Translations under genes and position numbers: made by a program
Notes under the pieces: generated by a model
Database searches by the model: none
What the model was told of the DNA's origin: nothing
The model's input: the letters and a program-made list of their open reading frames with translations, nothing else
Shown: piece by piece, positions 1 to 7,294 of the stretch
Numbering within the stretch: the stretch's first letter is position 1
Layout: each line of letters opens with the position of its first letter
Source: Corynebacterium glaucum
GTDB taxonomy: Bacteria > Actinomycetota > Actinomycetes > Mycobacteriales > Mycobacteriaceae
DNA length: 64,000 bases
Reading direction: 5' to 3'
Assembly: GCF_002287505.1 (NCBI RefSeq)
Contig: NZ_CP019688.1
Location: forward strand, 1,848,674 to 1,912,673

Positions 1-333
1 CTCAGCGAGCGCATCGCGCGGCGCATTCAGGTTCTCACGGCAGGAGTAGGAGCCATTCGCCTGGCGACGCCACCGCGTGAACCACACCTCACCCGCCTCG
101 TTCGACTCAGGCAGCAGGAGCAAAAGCTTTTCGACGGCCCGTCGAACCCGCTTATCCATCCCCTCAATGATCAAGGTGGTGCGCTCTGTCGCGGGCGCTG
201 CGGTTGCGGGCTGCGCGAGCGCAGACTGTCCGAGCGCGAAGAAGTCGTAGTGTTCCTGCGGCGCGGCTTTGTGCGCGGCCTGGCGTGCGGTTGCAGAGGT
301 GTTTTCGCGTGCGGCAACGAGCGTGGTGGTCAT
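1..333 (-). CDS. Hypothetical protein, C-terminus beyond window edge
   Basis: An open frame runs leftward from an ATG at 333 and is still open at base 1, so only the first 111 residues are visible. The start is preceded at good distance by GGAAGGG. The product begins MTTTLVAARENTS, has an Ala-rich N-terminal 50 residues, then a Leu-rich basic helix and a Trp-containing segment (GEVWFTRWRRQ). No signal peptide or membrane segment is seen. I do not recognise the family. Codon use (G/C third positions) fits a real gene. Confidence 0.6.
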   Translation of the reverse strand, partial: MTTTLVAARENTSATARQAAHKAAPQEHYDFFALGQSALAQPATAAPATERTTLIIEGMDKRVRRAVEKLLLLLPESNEAGEVWFTRWRRQANGSYSCRENLNAPRDALAE

Positions 334-363
334 GGCTGGGGACCCTTCCGTGTTTGTTCGCGG

Positions 364-489
364 TCATTCCGCGTTTTCGGCGGCGCACAGTGCCGGTGGC
401 GAAGCGGTGACTACTTCCACTTCCCCACCGACACAGTGCGAGACGAGAGGTTCGTCTTCCCCAACGGCCTCTAAAGTATCGCTGGACAC
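364..489 (-). CDS. Possible small acidic protein
   Basis: A 41-codon frame from GTG at 489 ends 30 bp before the start of the leftward gene at 333. The product is acidic, rich in Glu and Val, and has two Cys residues. The frame can be extended upstream to about 555. The codons look plausible for this genome, but there is no strong ribosome binding site and no recognised family. It may be a leader peptide, a small protein or chance. Confidence 0.25.
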   Translation of the reverse strand: MSSDTLEAVGEDEPLVSHCVGGEVEVVTASPPALCAAENAE

Positions 490-599
490 CTTCGATCTCT
501 GTTGATCTCTCCGGCATCTCTGGTCGTGGAGCCGATCATGCGTCACACGAGCCACCCCGGCAACCCTAAACCCGAGCTTGATCCCCCTATTCGCTCTAG

Positions 600-616
600 C
601 TAAAGTAGAGCTTTAG
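600..616. promoter_or_regulatory. Perfect inverted repeat, operator-like
   Basis: CTAAAG, 5-bp spacer, CTTTAG. It lies in the 380-bp gap between the divergent genes starting at 333 and 714, about 100 bp before the rightward start, where a regulator could bind. Apart from this and the small frame at 364-489, I see nothing in the gap. Confidence 0.35.
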
Positions 617-713
617 ACATCTTGGTTTTAGAGGGCTGGACCCCGTTAACCGGATGTTTCATTGTTTTCCATTTGAGGTCTCGACCTCCATCCCGAAATG
701 AGGATCACTCCCC

Positions 714-1601
714 ATGTCCAGCGTTTACCAAGGCCCCGGCCAAAACTCCCAGTTTCCTCAGGGTCCGAACTATCCAGTTGATCCGATGGCTGCAGGACCC
801 GCTCCCGCCCCCGTCGCGAAAGAGAAGAACACCATCGGCCTCGTAGCACTAGTTTGTGCGGTCATCGGGTTCATTTTCGCCTGCGTCCCCGGAGCGCTGA
901 TCATCGGGTGGATCCTGCTTCCGATTGCATTCATCCTTTCCCTCGTTGGGCTCTTCGCGCGCGGCAAGAAGAAAGGCATGGCTCTCGCAGCACTGATCCT
1001 TTCGATCGTAGGCACCCTGGTTGGATTCATTGTGTTCTTCACCGTTATCGGTAACGCGGTCGACGAGTCGTTCAACGCCGAGCCGACTATCGCACCCGCT
1101 GACCCGGCAAACCAACTCTCAGATCAACCCGCTTCGGACGCAGACAAGAACAACGATGCAGCTGGCGGCGCTGGCGATTCTCGCGAGAACCCACTTCCAC
1201 TCGGTACTGCAATTTCGGGCAGCGACTGGACCGCAACCGTTAACAGTGTCGACCTCGATGCCACCGAAGCCGTTATAGCAGCGAACCCGTTCAACGATGC
1301 GCCTGGCGAGGGTCAGAAGTACATTTTGGCGGACGTGACGTTGACTTACACGGGCGATGACCCGCAGGGCTCTACCCCCTGGGCTTCGATCGACTACGTC
1401 ACTATCGACGGCACGACAATCAGCAGCACCGACAACATTGCGGTCGCTCCGAATCAGTTAGACACGCTCACCACCCTCTACGGTGGCGGCAGCGTGAGTG
1501 GCAACATCCCGCTTCTGGTGCCGGCTGATACTGCAGACCAGGGTGTACTGGCTGTCGAGCCAGACATGTTCACGAAGAAGAAGTTCGTCGCTGTTAAGTA
1601 G
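714..1601 (+). CDS. Membrane-anchored protein, DUF4190-like N-terminus with extracytoplasmic domain
   Basis: The 295-residue protein starts with a Pro/Gln-rich cytoplasmic tail of about 35 residues. Hydrophobic segments follow at about 40-85 and 90-115, separated by the basic loop ARGKKKG, which is the DUF4190-type pattern. An acidic, disordered Asp/Ala linker (about 120-155) leads to a C-terminal domain of about 140 residues resembling the DUF4352-type beta-sandwich of Gram-positive lipoproteins. The function is unknown; a surface sensor or binding protein is plausible. It is monocistronic and followed by a clear terminator. Confidence 0.75.
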   Translation: MSSVYQGPGQNSQFPQGPNYPVDPMAAGPAPAPVAKEKNTIGLVALVCAVIGFIFACVPGALIIGWILLPIAFILSLVGLFARGKKKGMALAALILSIVGTLVGFIVFFTVIGNAVDESFNAEPTIAPADPANQLSDQPASDADKNNDAAGGAGDSRENPLPLGTAISGSDWTATVNSVDLDATEAVIAANPFNDAPGEGQKYILADVTLTYTGDDPQGSTPWASIDYVTIDGTTISSTDNIAVAPNQLDTLTTLYGGGSVSGNIPLLVPADTADQGVLAVEPDMFTKKKFVAVK

Positions 1602-1617
1602 CACAACCTCGAATTTG

Positions 1618-1650
1618 GCCTGCGGTACTTACCCGCAGGCTTTTTCTCTT
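1618..1650 (+). terminator. Rho-independent terminator
   Basis: GCCTGCGG and CCCGCAGGC form a GC-rich stem followed by a T-rich run (TTTTTCTCTTTCT), just after the stop codon at 1601. Confidence 0.85.
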
Positions 1651-1689
1651 TCTGCTCACGTATGGGTCACCGGATAACCATTGACTGAT

Positions 1690-1820
1690 TCGGCTTTGTA
1701 GAGGGGTCGGCACATTGCCCGATTTCGACCTGGGGTTTTGCAGCTCGATTTACGGACTCTTCTACAACGGTTGTAGACGGGTCGGTGCATAACCAGGCAA
1801 CCTTGCAGTCCGAGGTTTGG
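1690..1820. repeat. Imperfect direct repeats around a palindrome
   Basis: Between the terminator and the convergent gene ending at 1878 are two related segments starting near 1697 (TTGTAGAGGGGTCGGCACAT) and 1771 (TTGTAGACGGGTCGGTGCAT). The second overlaps an 8+1+8 bp inverted repeat (TCTACAAC G GTTGTAGA, 1761-1777). No reading frame is supported. It could be the remnant of a small mobile element. Confidence 0.4.
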
Positions 1821-1877
1821 GCGAGGTGCCGCTAAATTTGGGCGGACTGTTACTGGGGAGGCTCGCGAAGCTGTGAG

Positions 1878-2795
1878 CTAGAGCAGGCGAACGGCGACTA
1901 CGCCCGCGAAGATGAGCACGAGGCCGAGTAAACGCGCTCCGTCGATACGCGTCTTCGTGGCACCGAACGCGCCGACGGACTCCATCAGCTGGCCACCCGC
2001 AATGTTGCCGGCGTTGAACGCGATCACCGTGGTAGCGGTACCGAGGATCGGAGCCAGCGTCGCGCCGGCGATCACAAACATCGCGCCGACGAAGCCGCCG
2101 AGCCACATCCACCAGGGTCCCGCAGTGGGTTGCGTGACAAGCTGCCGCGGGCTCGACACCAACACCGTAATTAAAAGCAGCACCGCGCCGACGGCAAGGT
2201 TGATCTCGGACGCGTGCAACGACGAGCCTGCGATCGTCCCCATGTACCCGTTCACCGCGGTCTGCATCGCGGAACCCATGCCAACCCCAACGCCAATCAA
2301 GCGGTAGAGCCACACCTCTGGCCCAGACACCGGCGACGACGTCATCGCAGGCGAACGACCGACGCGCATCACCAGAGCGATGCCGATCAAAACCACCGCT
2401 GCACCGCACAGACGCAGCAAACTCACGTCGACCTGCTTCGCGCGGAAGAGACCGAACTGGTCGATGGCCAGGCCCATCACCACCTGCCCCAGAATCGGCA
2501 GGACAACGGTCTGCACCGGACCGAGCTTGGGAAACAGCAGGATGTTGCCAATCACAAAAGCCACACCGAACAGACCACCGAGCCAACCCCACCACGGCGG
2601 TGAGTCACTGAACTGTGGAAGCGGGTTGCCTTGCAAAACCAGCGTCGCCAAGCAAGCGATCGTCAGCGCGATAGAAAAAGAGATCAGCGCAGAAACGATC
2701 GGGCGGTTGCCAACCGACAGGCGCAGGCGCGCGTTGGCTGCGGTCTGCACGGGCACAATCGCGCCGACGAACACCGCAATGGGCAGGTAAAGCAT
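1878..2795 (-). CDS. YdcZ/DUF606-type membrane transporter
   Basis: 305 residues with about ten hydrophobic segments arranged as two similar halves (each opening with a motif like FVGAIVPVQTAANARL or VGVGMGSAMQTAVNGYMG), the architecture of the DUF606 branch of the DMT superfamily. It is probably an inner-membrane transporter of a small solute; the substrate cannot be inferred. It starts 9 bp after the upstream TRIC-like gene stops, so both are likely on one mRNA. Confidence 0.8.
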   Translation of the reverse strand: MLYLPIAVFVGAIVPVQTAANARLRLSVGNRPIVSALISFSIALTIACLATLVLQGNPLPQFSDSPPWWGWLGGLFGVAFVIGNILLFPKLGPVQTVVLPILGQVVMGLAIDQFGLFRAKQVDVSLLRLCGAAVVLIGIALVMRVGRSPAMTSSPVSGPEVWLYRLIGVGVGMGSAMQTAVNGYMGTIAGSSLHASEINLAVGAVLLLITVLVSSPRQLVTQPTAGPWWMWLGGFVGAMFVIAGATLAPILGTATTVIAFNAGNIAGGQLMESVGAFGATKTRIDGARLLGLVLIFAGVVAVRLL

Positions 2796-2804
2796 GGTCT
2801 TAAC

Positions 2805-3620
2805 TTACGCCTTCGCCTCGGTGCGCTCTTTCACCTCATTGCGCAACAACACACGCAGCGCCGCAACAAGCTGTGCATCAGAGGCAGCGTCAAGCGCCGC
2901 GACCACCTCGCCGGCGGCCTCTTCCGCCCCGTCGAAATCACTCTCCAACCCGAGGGCGTCGGCAAGCTTCTCTTCCAGCGGGCGCTCGGTACGCTTCGCA
3001 TCCAACGCGGTGATGTAGCGCCCGCCGAAGTTCAGCGCCACAGCCAAGATCGGCGCGATCACCGCCGCCACCAGCATGCCGCCGTAGAGCATGCCGAAGT
3101 GGTTGAACACCAGCATCACCACGCTGGCCGCGATCGCGGGTAGGACGTACATCTTCTGCTCCGTGAACAGCGACGGAATCCGCCGCAGCACCACGTCACG
3201 CACCAGCGTGCCGCCAATCGCGGTGATAATCGCCAGGATCACGCACGGCACCCAGTTCAGCCCGTTAGCCAGCGCTTTCAGGGTTCCGCCGACGGCCCAC
3301 ACCCCGATCGTGGTCAAGTCGGCATAGAACCTAAACGTCTCCCACGCCTTGCCTCTGAGGTCCACAAGATACGCGAACAACGCTCCCGCGGTGGCGGTGA
3401 TGATGTAGCCGGGGTGGGTAAGTGCGGCGGCCGGGCCGTCGTTAAGTACTGCGTCCCTGATCAGCCCTCCTGAAAGGGAAGAGATCAGGGCGACGAACGC
3501 GAACCCGATGATGTCAAAGTTCATCCGCTTGGCAATCGTGCCGCCGATGGTGGCCGCGAGCCCCACGCCGGTGTATTCCAGCACGAAGAACAATGTCTGC
3601 ACGTTTTCGGACAATTCCAT
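2805..3620 (-). CDS. TRIC-type channel (UPF0126/YadS family)
   Basis: 271 residues with about seven hydrophobic segments and two copies of the family's glycine-rich signature (SSLSGGLIRDAVL near 49-61 and TAIGGTLVRDVVL near 136-148). Known members are trimeric cation channels related to the eukaryotic TRIC proteins. The last 60 residues form an acidic, Ala/Glu-rich cytoplasmic tail longer than the core family needs. The gene lies 22 bp downstream of the serine hydrolase gene and 9 bp upstream of the YdcZ-type gene, suggesting an operon. Confidence 0.85.
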   Translation of the reverse strand: MELSENVQTLFFVLEYTGVGLAATIGGTIAKRMNFDIIGFAFVALISSLSGGLIRDAVLNDGPAAALTHPGYIITATAGALFAYLVDLRGKAWETFRFYADLTTIGVWAVGGTLKALANGLNWVPCVILAIITAIGGTLVRDVVLRRIPSLFTEQKMYVLPAIAASVVMLVFNHFGMLYGGMLVAAVIAPILAVALNFGGRYITALDAKRTERPLEEKLADALGLESDFDGAEEAAGEVVAALDAASDAQLVAALRVLLRNEVKERTEAKA

Positions 3621-3642
3621 TGCCCGGATGCTAGTCGCGCAG

Positions 3643-4449
3643 CTAGCGCAACGCCTCCCAGATCGCCGTGTTCGTTTCCTGCCACAGCGGCTTCGCCCAG
3701 TCGCCGAACTCGCGGTCCGTCAGCGCCACCATCGCCTGCCCATCAGCCACCCACAGGTACGTGCCCGCCATGCCGAAGTGGCCGCAGGTCTCCGGCGGCA
3801 TCCCGTCGCCGGTCCAGTGCGGCGATTTCTCGCCCTTCAGCTCAAAGCCCAGGCCCCAGGGACACGGTTTTTGCATCCCGTAACCAGGCACAACGCCGCG
3901 CAGGTCGCCGAACTGGTTCGTCCGCGCCTCGCGCACGGTCTGCGCACTCAGCAGGGTCGGTTCCAGCACCTCTTGCGCAAAGCGGAGCAAATCACTTAAC
4001 GACGCCTCCGTCCCATGCCCAGCACTTCCCACCAGCCGAGTCGAATCCATTTGCAAGGGGGCGAAGACCCCCTCTGCCAGGTAGTCCGGGAAGGCGATGC
4101 CGGTGGTCTCCTCGACAAACTCGGCGAGGATCTCGTAACCGGCGGAGGAGTAGATGCGCCGCTCCCCCACCGGCTTTTGGGGTTCGCGCGAGTCAAAGCC
4201 GACGCCCGAGGCGTGCGCCAGGAGGTGGCGAACGGTGGCTCCTTCGGGGGCGTTGGACGGGGCGTCGTCAAGCTCAAAAGCTCCCTCCTCGACGGCCATG
4301 AGCACACCGTATGCCGAGAGAAGCTTGGTCACACTCGCCAGCTCGAAGACACGGTCCGGGTCGCCGAAAGTCGCTTCATGCTTGCCGACGAGTCCCGCCG
4401 CCACGTTGTCGACCGGCCATTTTGCAAGGTGCTGTTCGAGGATCTCCAC
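3643..4449 (-). CDS. Serine hydrolase, beta-lactamase/penicillin-binding class C fold
   Basis: 268 residues from a GTG start. The SxxK nucleophile motif is SVTK at 39-42, the Tyr motif is Y-S-S at 100-102 (YSSAGYEILAEF), and a HFGMAGTYLWV segment near 225 stands where the third motif is expected. There is no signal peptide, so the protein appears cytoplasmic, as in many actinobacterial esterase/beta-lactamase-like proteins. It is shorter than classical class C enzymes. The substrate is unknown. It lies in the leftward gene run 4730-1878. Confidence 0.8.
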   Translation of the reverse strand: MEILEQHLAKWPVDNVAAGLVGKHEATFGDPDRVFELASVTKLLSAYGVLMAVEEGAFELDDAPSNAPEGATVRHLLAHASGVGFDSREPQKPVGERRIYSSAGYEILAEFVEETTGIAFPDYLAEGVFAPLQMDSTRLVGSAGHGTEASLSDLLRFAQEVLEPTLLSAQTVREARTNQFGDLRGVVPGYGMQKPCPWGLGFELKGEKSPHWTGDGMPPETCGHFGMAGTYLWVADGQAMVALTDREFGDWAKPLWQETNTAIWEALR

Positions 4450-4496
4450 GCGCCCGATCCTAGCTATCGCGTCGTTGGCTCATCGACCTAGTTGAC

Positions 4497-4730
4497 TTAG
4501 ATATCCGGCGTGCCAGGCGTGTCAGGCGCGCCGGGAGCATCGCGACGCAGCCGCTGCCAGCGCCGCGTGAGCCACCACGTCAGCAGCACGAGCACGCCCG
4601 CGAACAGCCCCGGCCAGATCGCAGGCTCGGGGCTGAACAGGTTCAGCACCGCCTGGATCACGGCGAGGAACGCGAAGAACCCGAGAAAACCGATGCAGGC
4701 CTGGTAGGTGAGGTCGGTGCGCTGGTTCAC
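4497..4730 (-). CDS. Small two-helix membrane protein
   Basis: 77 residues from GTG, with two hydrophobic segments (about 11-32 and 38-55), an Arg-rich stretch (LTRRWQRLRRDA) and a Pro/Gly/Thr tail. It is the first gene of the leftward group, 47 bp before the serine hydrolase. No family is recognised. Confidence 0.6.
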   Translation of the reverse strand: MNQRTDLTYQACIGFLGFFAFLAVIQAVLNLFSPEPAIWPGLFAGVLVLLTWWLTRRWQRLRRDAPGAPDTPGTPDI

Positions 4731-4766
4731 GCTGGCAGTCTAACCCGTGCTCGGCCACGGCGATCA

Positions 4767-4801
4767 CGCACTACGCACTGCGCACTGCGCACCGCGCACT
4801 G
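4767..4801. repeat. Heptanucleotide tandem repeat
   Basis: Five head-to-tail units of CGCACTG (two units differ by one base), between the divergent starts at 4730 and 4826. The array lies where the promoter of the rightward peptidase gene should be, so a change in unit number would alter promoter spacing. Confidence 0.8.
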
Positions 4802-4825
4802 GCGCAACAACACCCGCCTGTAACA

Positions 4826-6004
4826 ATGGGGCCCATGACCATCCCAGAATCCCTCGCCAAAGACCAACTCGACCAAATCCTTAAGGATGCGATGGAACTG
4901 GTGGAGCGTGAGTCGCCGTCGACAAGCAAGGCCCACCTCGATGAGACCCTCGACGGACTGCTGGCGCTGACCCGCGAGCGACTCGGCGAACCGGACCACT
5001 TCGAGCGACTTCCGCACGAGGACAAGGGCGATACCGCGGTGCTGACGTACAACGGCACGCAGGACGCGAACGTGCTGCTCGTGGGGCATTACGACACGGT
5101 GTGGCCGGTGGGCACGATGGCCGAGTGGAACCCGCCGGCCGTCGACGCTAGCGAGGACCAGCGCGAGCGCCTCTCCGGCCCCGGCCTCTACGACATGAAG
5201 ATCGGGCTCGCGCAGACGATCTGGGCACTCAAGCTGCTCAACGACTCCGACACGCCGCGCCCGACCGTGACCGTGATCTTCAACGGTGACGAGGAAATCG
5301 GCTCCCCGACCTCTTCCCCAACCATTCGCGCACACGCGCGCGAGGCCACCGCCGCATTCGTCATGGAGGCGCCCGCGGCCGGCGGCAAGGTGAAGGTGGG
5401 CCGCAAGGGCATCGGCAACATTCAAGTCACGGCGACGGGCATCGAAGCGCACGCGGGCCTCGAACCGGAAAAGGGCGCGAGCGCGATCACCGGGCTCATG
5501 GAATGGTGCCTCGAGGCGGTCAAACTCGCCGACCCGGACGCCGGCCGCACCATCAACGTCGGACTGATCGAGGGCGGCACCAGCGCAAACGTCACCGCCG
5601 GTCGCGCCACAGCCACCCTCGACATCAGACACTGGGACAAGGAAGAGCCTTCGCTTATCGACGCCTCGTTAGACCGCATTTCCATCTCCGACGAACGCGT
5701 TTCCATCGCGGTGGATCGCGACTGGGGTCGCCCGCCGATGCCGACTACCAAGGGCATTAAGCGCCTCTTCGCGCTGCTGAAGGCCGAGGCGGAGGCGATG
5801 GGCCGCGAGTTAGATAGCGCGAAGGTGGGCGGCGGCTCAGACGCGAACTTCATCGCGGACGAAGGCACGCCGGTGATCTGCGGGATGGGCGCGGACGGCG
5901 GCGGGGCGCACGCCCGCCACGAGTTCATCTACCCCGATTCGGTGCCGTTCTTCACCACCCTGCTGGCCAACGGTATCGCCGCCGTCGGCCGGGAGTGGAG
6001 CTAG
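4826..6004 (+). CDS. M20 family zinc peptidase (carboxypeptidase G2-like)
   Basis: 392 residues from ATG 4826; an in-frame ATG at 4835 is an alternative, and neither has a Shine-Dalgarno sequence. Metal-binding motifs are intact and in order: VGHYDTVWPVG, SGPGLYDMKIG, FNGDEEIGSP (catalytic Glu pair), a dimerisation domain with the conserved GIEAHAG, then GGGSDANF and ARHEF near the C-terminus. The family hydrolyses C-terminal amino acids, often Glu, from peptides or folate-like compounds. There is no signal peptide. Its stop interlocks with the stop of the convergent secreted-protein gene (CTAG, 6001-6004). Confidence 0.88.
   Translation: MGPMTIPESLAKDQLDQILKDAMELVERESPSTSKAHLDETLDGLLALTRERLGEPDHFERLPHEDKGDTAVLTYNGTQDANVLLVGHYDTVWPVGTMAEWNPPAVDASEDQRERLSGPGLYDMKIGLAQTIWALKLLNDSDTPRPTVTVIFNGDEEIGSPTSSPTIRAHAREATAAFVMEAPAAGGKVKVGRKGIGNIQVTATGIEAHAGLEPEKGASAITGLMEWCLEAVKLADPDAGRTINVGLIEGGTSANVTAGRATATLDIRHWDKEEPSLIDASLDRISISDERVSIAVDRDWGRPPMPTTKGIKRLFALLKAEAEAMGRELDSAKVGGGSDANFIADEGTPVICGMGADGGGAHARHEFIYPDSVPFFTTLLANGIAAVGREWS
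5653..5662 (-). repeat. Dispersed motif core GTCGATAAGC, copy 1
   Basis: Inside the M20 peptidase gene (sense strand reads SLIDAS). Flanks match the consensus on both sides (GAGGC before, GA after, reading the minus strand). Confidence 0.8.
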
Positions 6005-6327
6005 CGGCCGATCTCAGCCAGCGTGCAAATGTAGGCGTTTTGGCGGAACGCTTCTGGTGCTCCGAGATCGTTGAGCTTGTAGCCGTTGAAGCAGCCGAAA
6101 CGCTGGTTGCCGCGGGTGGTGTAGCCGTCATAGTTGAGGATTTCCCAGCGCCCGTTGCGGAAGATGAAGTCCACGGTTTCGCTCGTCCCGAGTGCGACAG
6201 CGGCATCGGCTGCAGCGGAGGAGCCCTCGGCCGCGGTGGCGGTTGGAAGGTGTGCACCGGATGGTGAGATAACGGAGGCGATGGTCAAGGCGGCAGCCGC
6301 AGTCACGGCGAGCAGTGGCTTTTTCAT
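6001..6327 (-). CDS. Small secreted protein, paralogue of the next gene's C-terminus
   Basis: 108 residues from ATG 6327; an upstream in-frame TTG at 6336 is less likely. It has a signal peptide (MKKPLLAVTAAAALTIASV, cleavage after about residue 30). The mature part ends in a module of about 55 residues (FRNGRWEILNYDG ... CFNGYKLNDLGAPEAF ... C) that aligns with the C-terminus of the protein at 6391-7149 and keeps two Cys residues, probably a disulfide. The function is unknown; the type appears restricted to corynebacteria. Confidence 0.75.
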   Translation of the reverse strand: MKKPLLAVTAAAALTIASVISPSGAHLPTATAAEGSSAAADAAVALGTSETVDFIFRNGRWEILNYDGYTTRGNQRFGCFNGYKLNDLGAPEAFRQNAYICTLAEIGR

Positions 6328-6390
6328 AGACAGCAACTAGTTCGATCCCACGCTCTCTGCACCGAGTGTTACGTTTCCGTTATTGGAGTT

Positions 6391-7149
6391 TTAAGGTGAG
6401 GCGATCTCTTCAGGTGTGCAGTGCAAAAGTTGCCGCGTGAACTCCTCCGGTCCGCCCATCTCGCTGATCCGGTACCCGTTGTAACAGGGGTACCCAGATG
6501 GCTGGCTGAAGCCATCGGGCGAGATGGCGTGCCACTGTCCGTTTTGCCAGTTAAAGTGCGCCACCCAATCGGTGCCGTTGGCGCCTGCGGTGGCGAAAAG
6601 GCCATCGCAATAACTAACCGTTGTGCCCAGCGGCGCGGGCCAGCCATCGACCACAGCGTCGAACTCCGCCGAATCGCATGACCCTTGGTTCGGTGTAACC
6701 CCAGGTACGCCCATGTCATAGCCTGCTTGGGCGATTGCATCCGGCAGAGTGACTAGGCCGTTGGTTACAGCGAGGTACGCGCCTCCGCCAATAACACCCA
6801 GGAGCGCCAAGACCACCGTCACGCCAGTGAGGGTATCGTCCGATTCCTCCGACCCTTCAAGTTCCGCGCTGCTGGGCTCAGCGCTGCCGACCTCGGAGCT
6901 GCCAGGCTCATCACCATCGATTTCAGCGCTGCCGACCTCGGAGCTGCCAGGCTCAGCGCCGCCGAAATTGGGCGAGAGTGGCTCCACACCATCAGCAATA
7001 GCGCTGCCACCGGCACTCGGGCTGTAGTCCTCAGCTACAGAGACCAGGTCAGCGATTTCGTCGTTAGTAGCGGCGTGAGCTACCAACGTCGAAGCGGAAA
7101 GCGCCGCCGCGGTAGCCACAGCGAGAATCGGCTTGTTCATGGATTTCAC
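6391..7149 (-). CDS. Secreted protein with Ser/Glu-rich repeat and C-terminal Cys-pair module
   Basis: The start is GTG 7149, because AAGGAGCGG lies 8 bp upstream; the product begins MKSMNKPILAVATAAAL, a signal peptide ending near VAHA. An acidic repeat region (PGSSEVGSAE units) encoded by a 45-bp-period DNA repeat follows, then a hydrophobic segment (TLTGVTVVLALLGVIGGGAYLAV) that may anchor the protein. The C-terminal domain has four Cys residues and ends in the module shared with the neighbour (QNGQWHAISPDG ... CYNGYRISEMGGPEEF ... C). The function is not recognised. Confidence 0.75.
   Translation of the reverse strand: MKSMNKPILAVATAAALSASTLVAHAATNDEIADLVSVAEDYSPSAGGSAIADGVEPLSPNFGGAEPGSSEVGSAEIDGDEPGSSEVGSAEPSSAELEGSEESDDTLTGVTVVLALLGVIGGGAYLAVTNGLVTLPDAIAQAGYDMGVPGVTPNQGSCDSAEFDAVVDGWPAPLGTTVSYCDGLFATAGANGTDWVAHFNWQNGQWHAISPDGFSQPSGYPCYNGYRISEMGGPEEFTRQLLHCTPEEIASP
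6881..6955. repeat. 45-bp-period coding repeat
   Basis: A 30-bp segment occurs identically at 6881-6910 and 6926-6955, 45 bp (15 codons) apart, with a degenerate third copy before it. It encodes the PGSSEVGSAE units of the secreted protein, so unit number may vary between strains. Confidence 0.85.
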
Positions 7150-7294
7150 AATAACCGCTCCTTGCGGAAATGTACATCCAATTTGAAGCCTTTTAACAGG
7201 GGCGCGGGAAAACACTGCGACCGCATGCGAAAGAACGGTCGATGTTTTGTAAGGTGCCTACCGTGCAGTGCCCCGTAACGGAAAGTGTGCCCCG

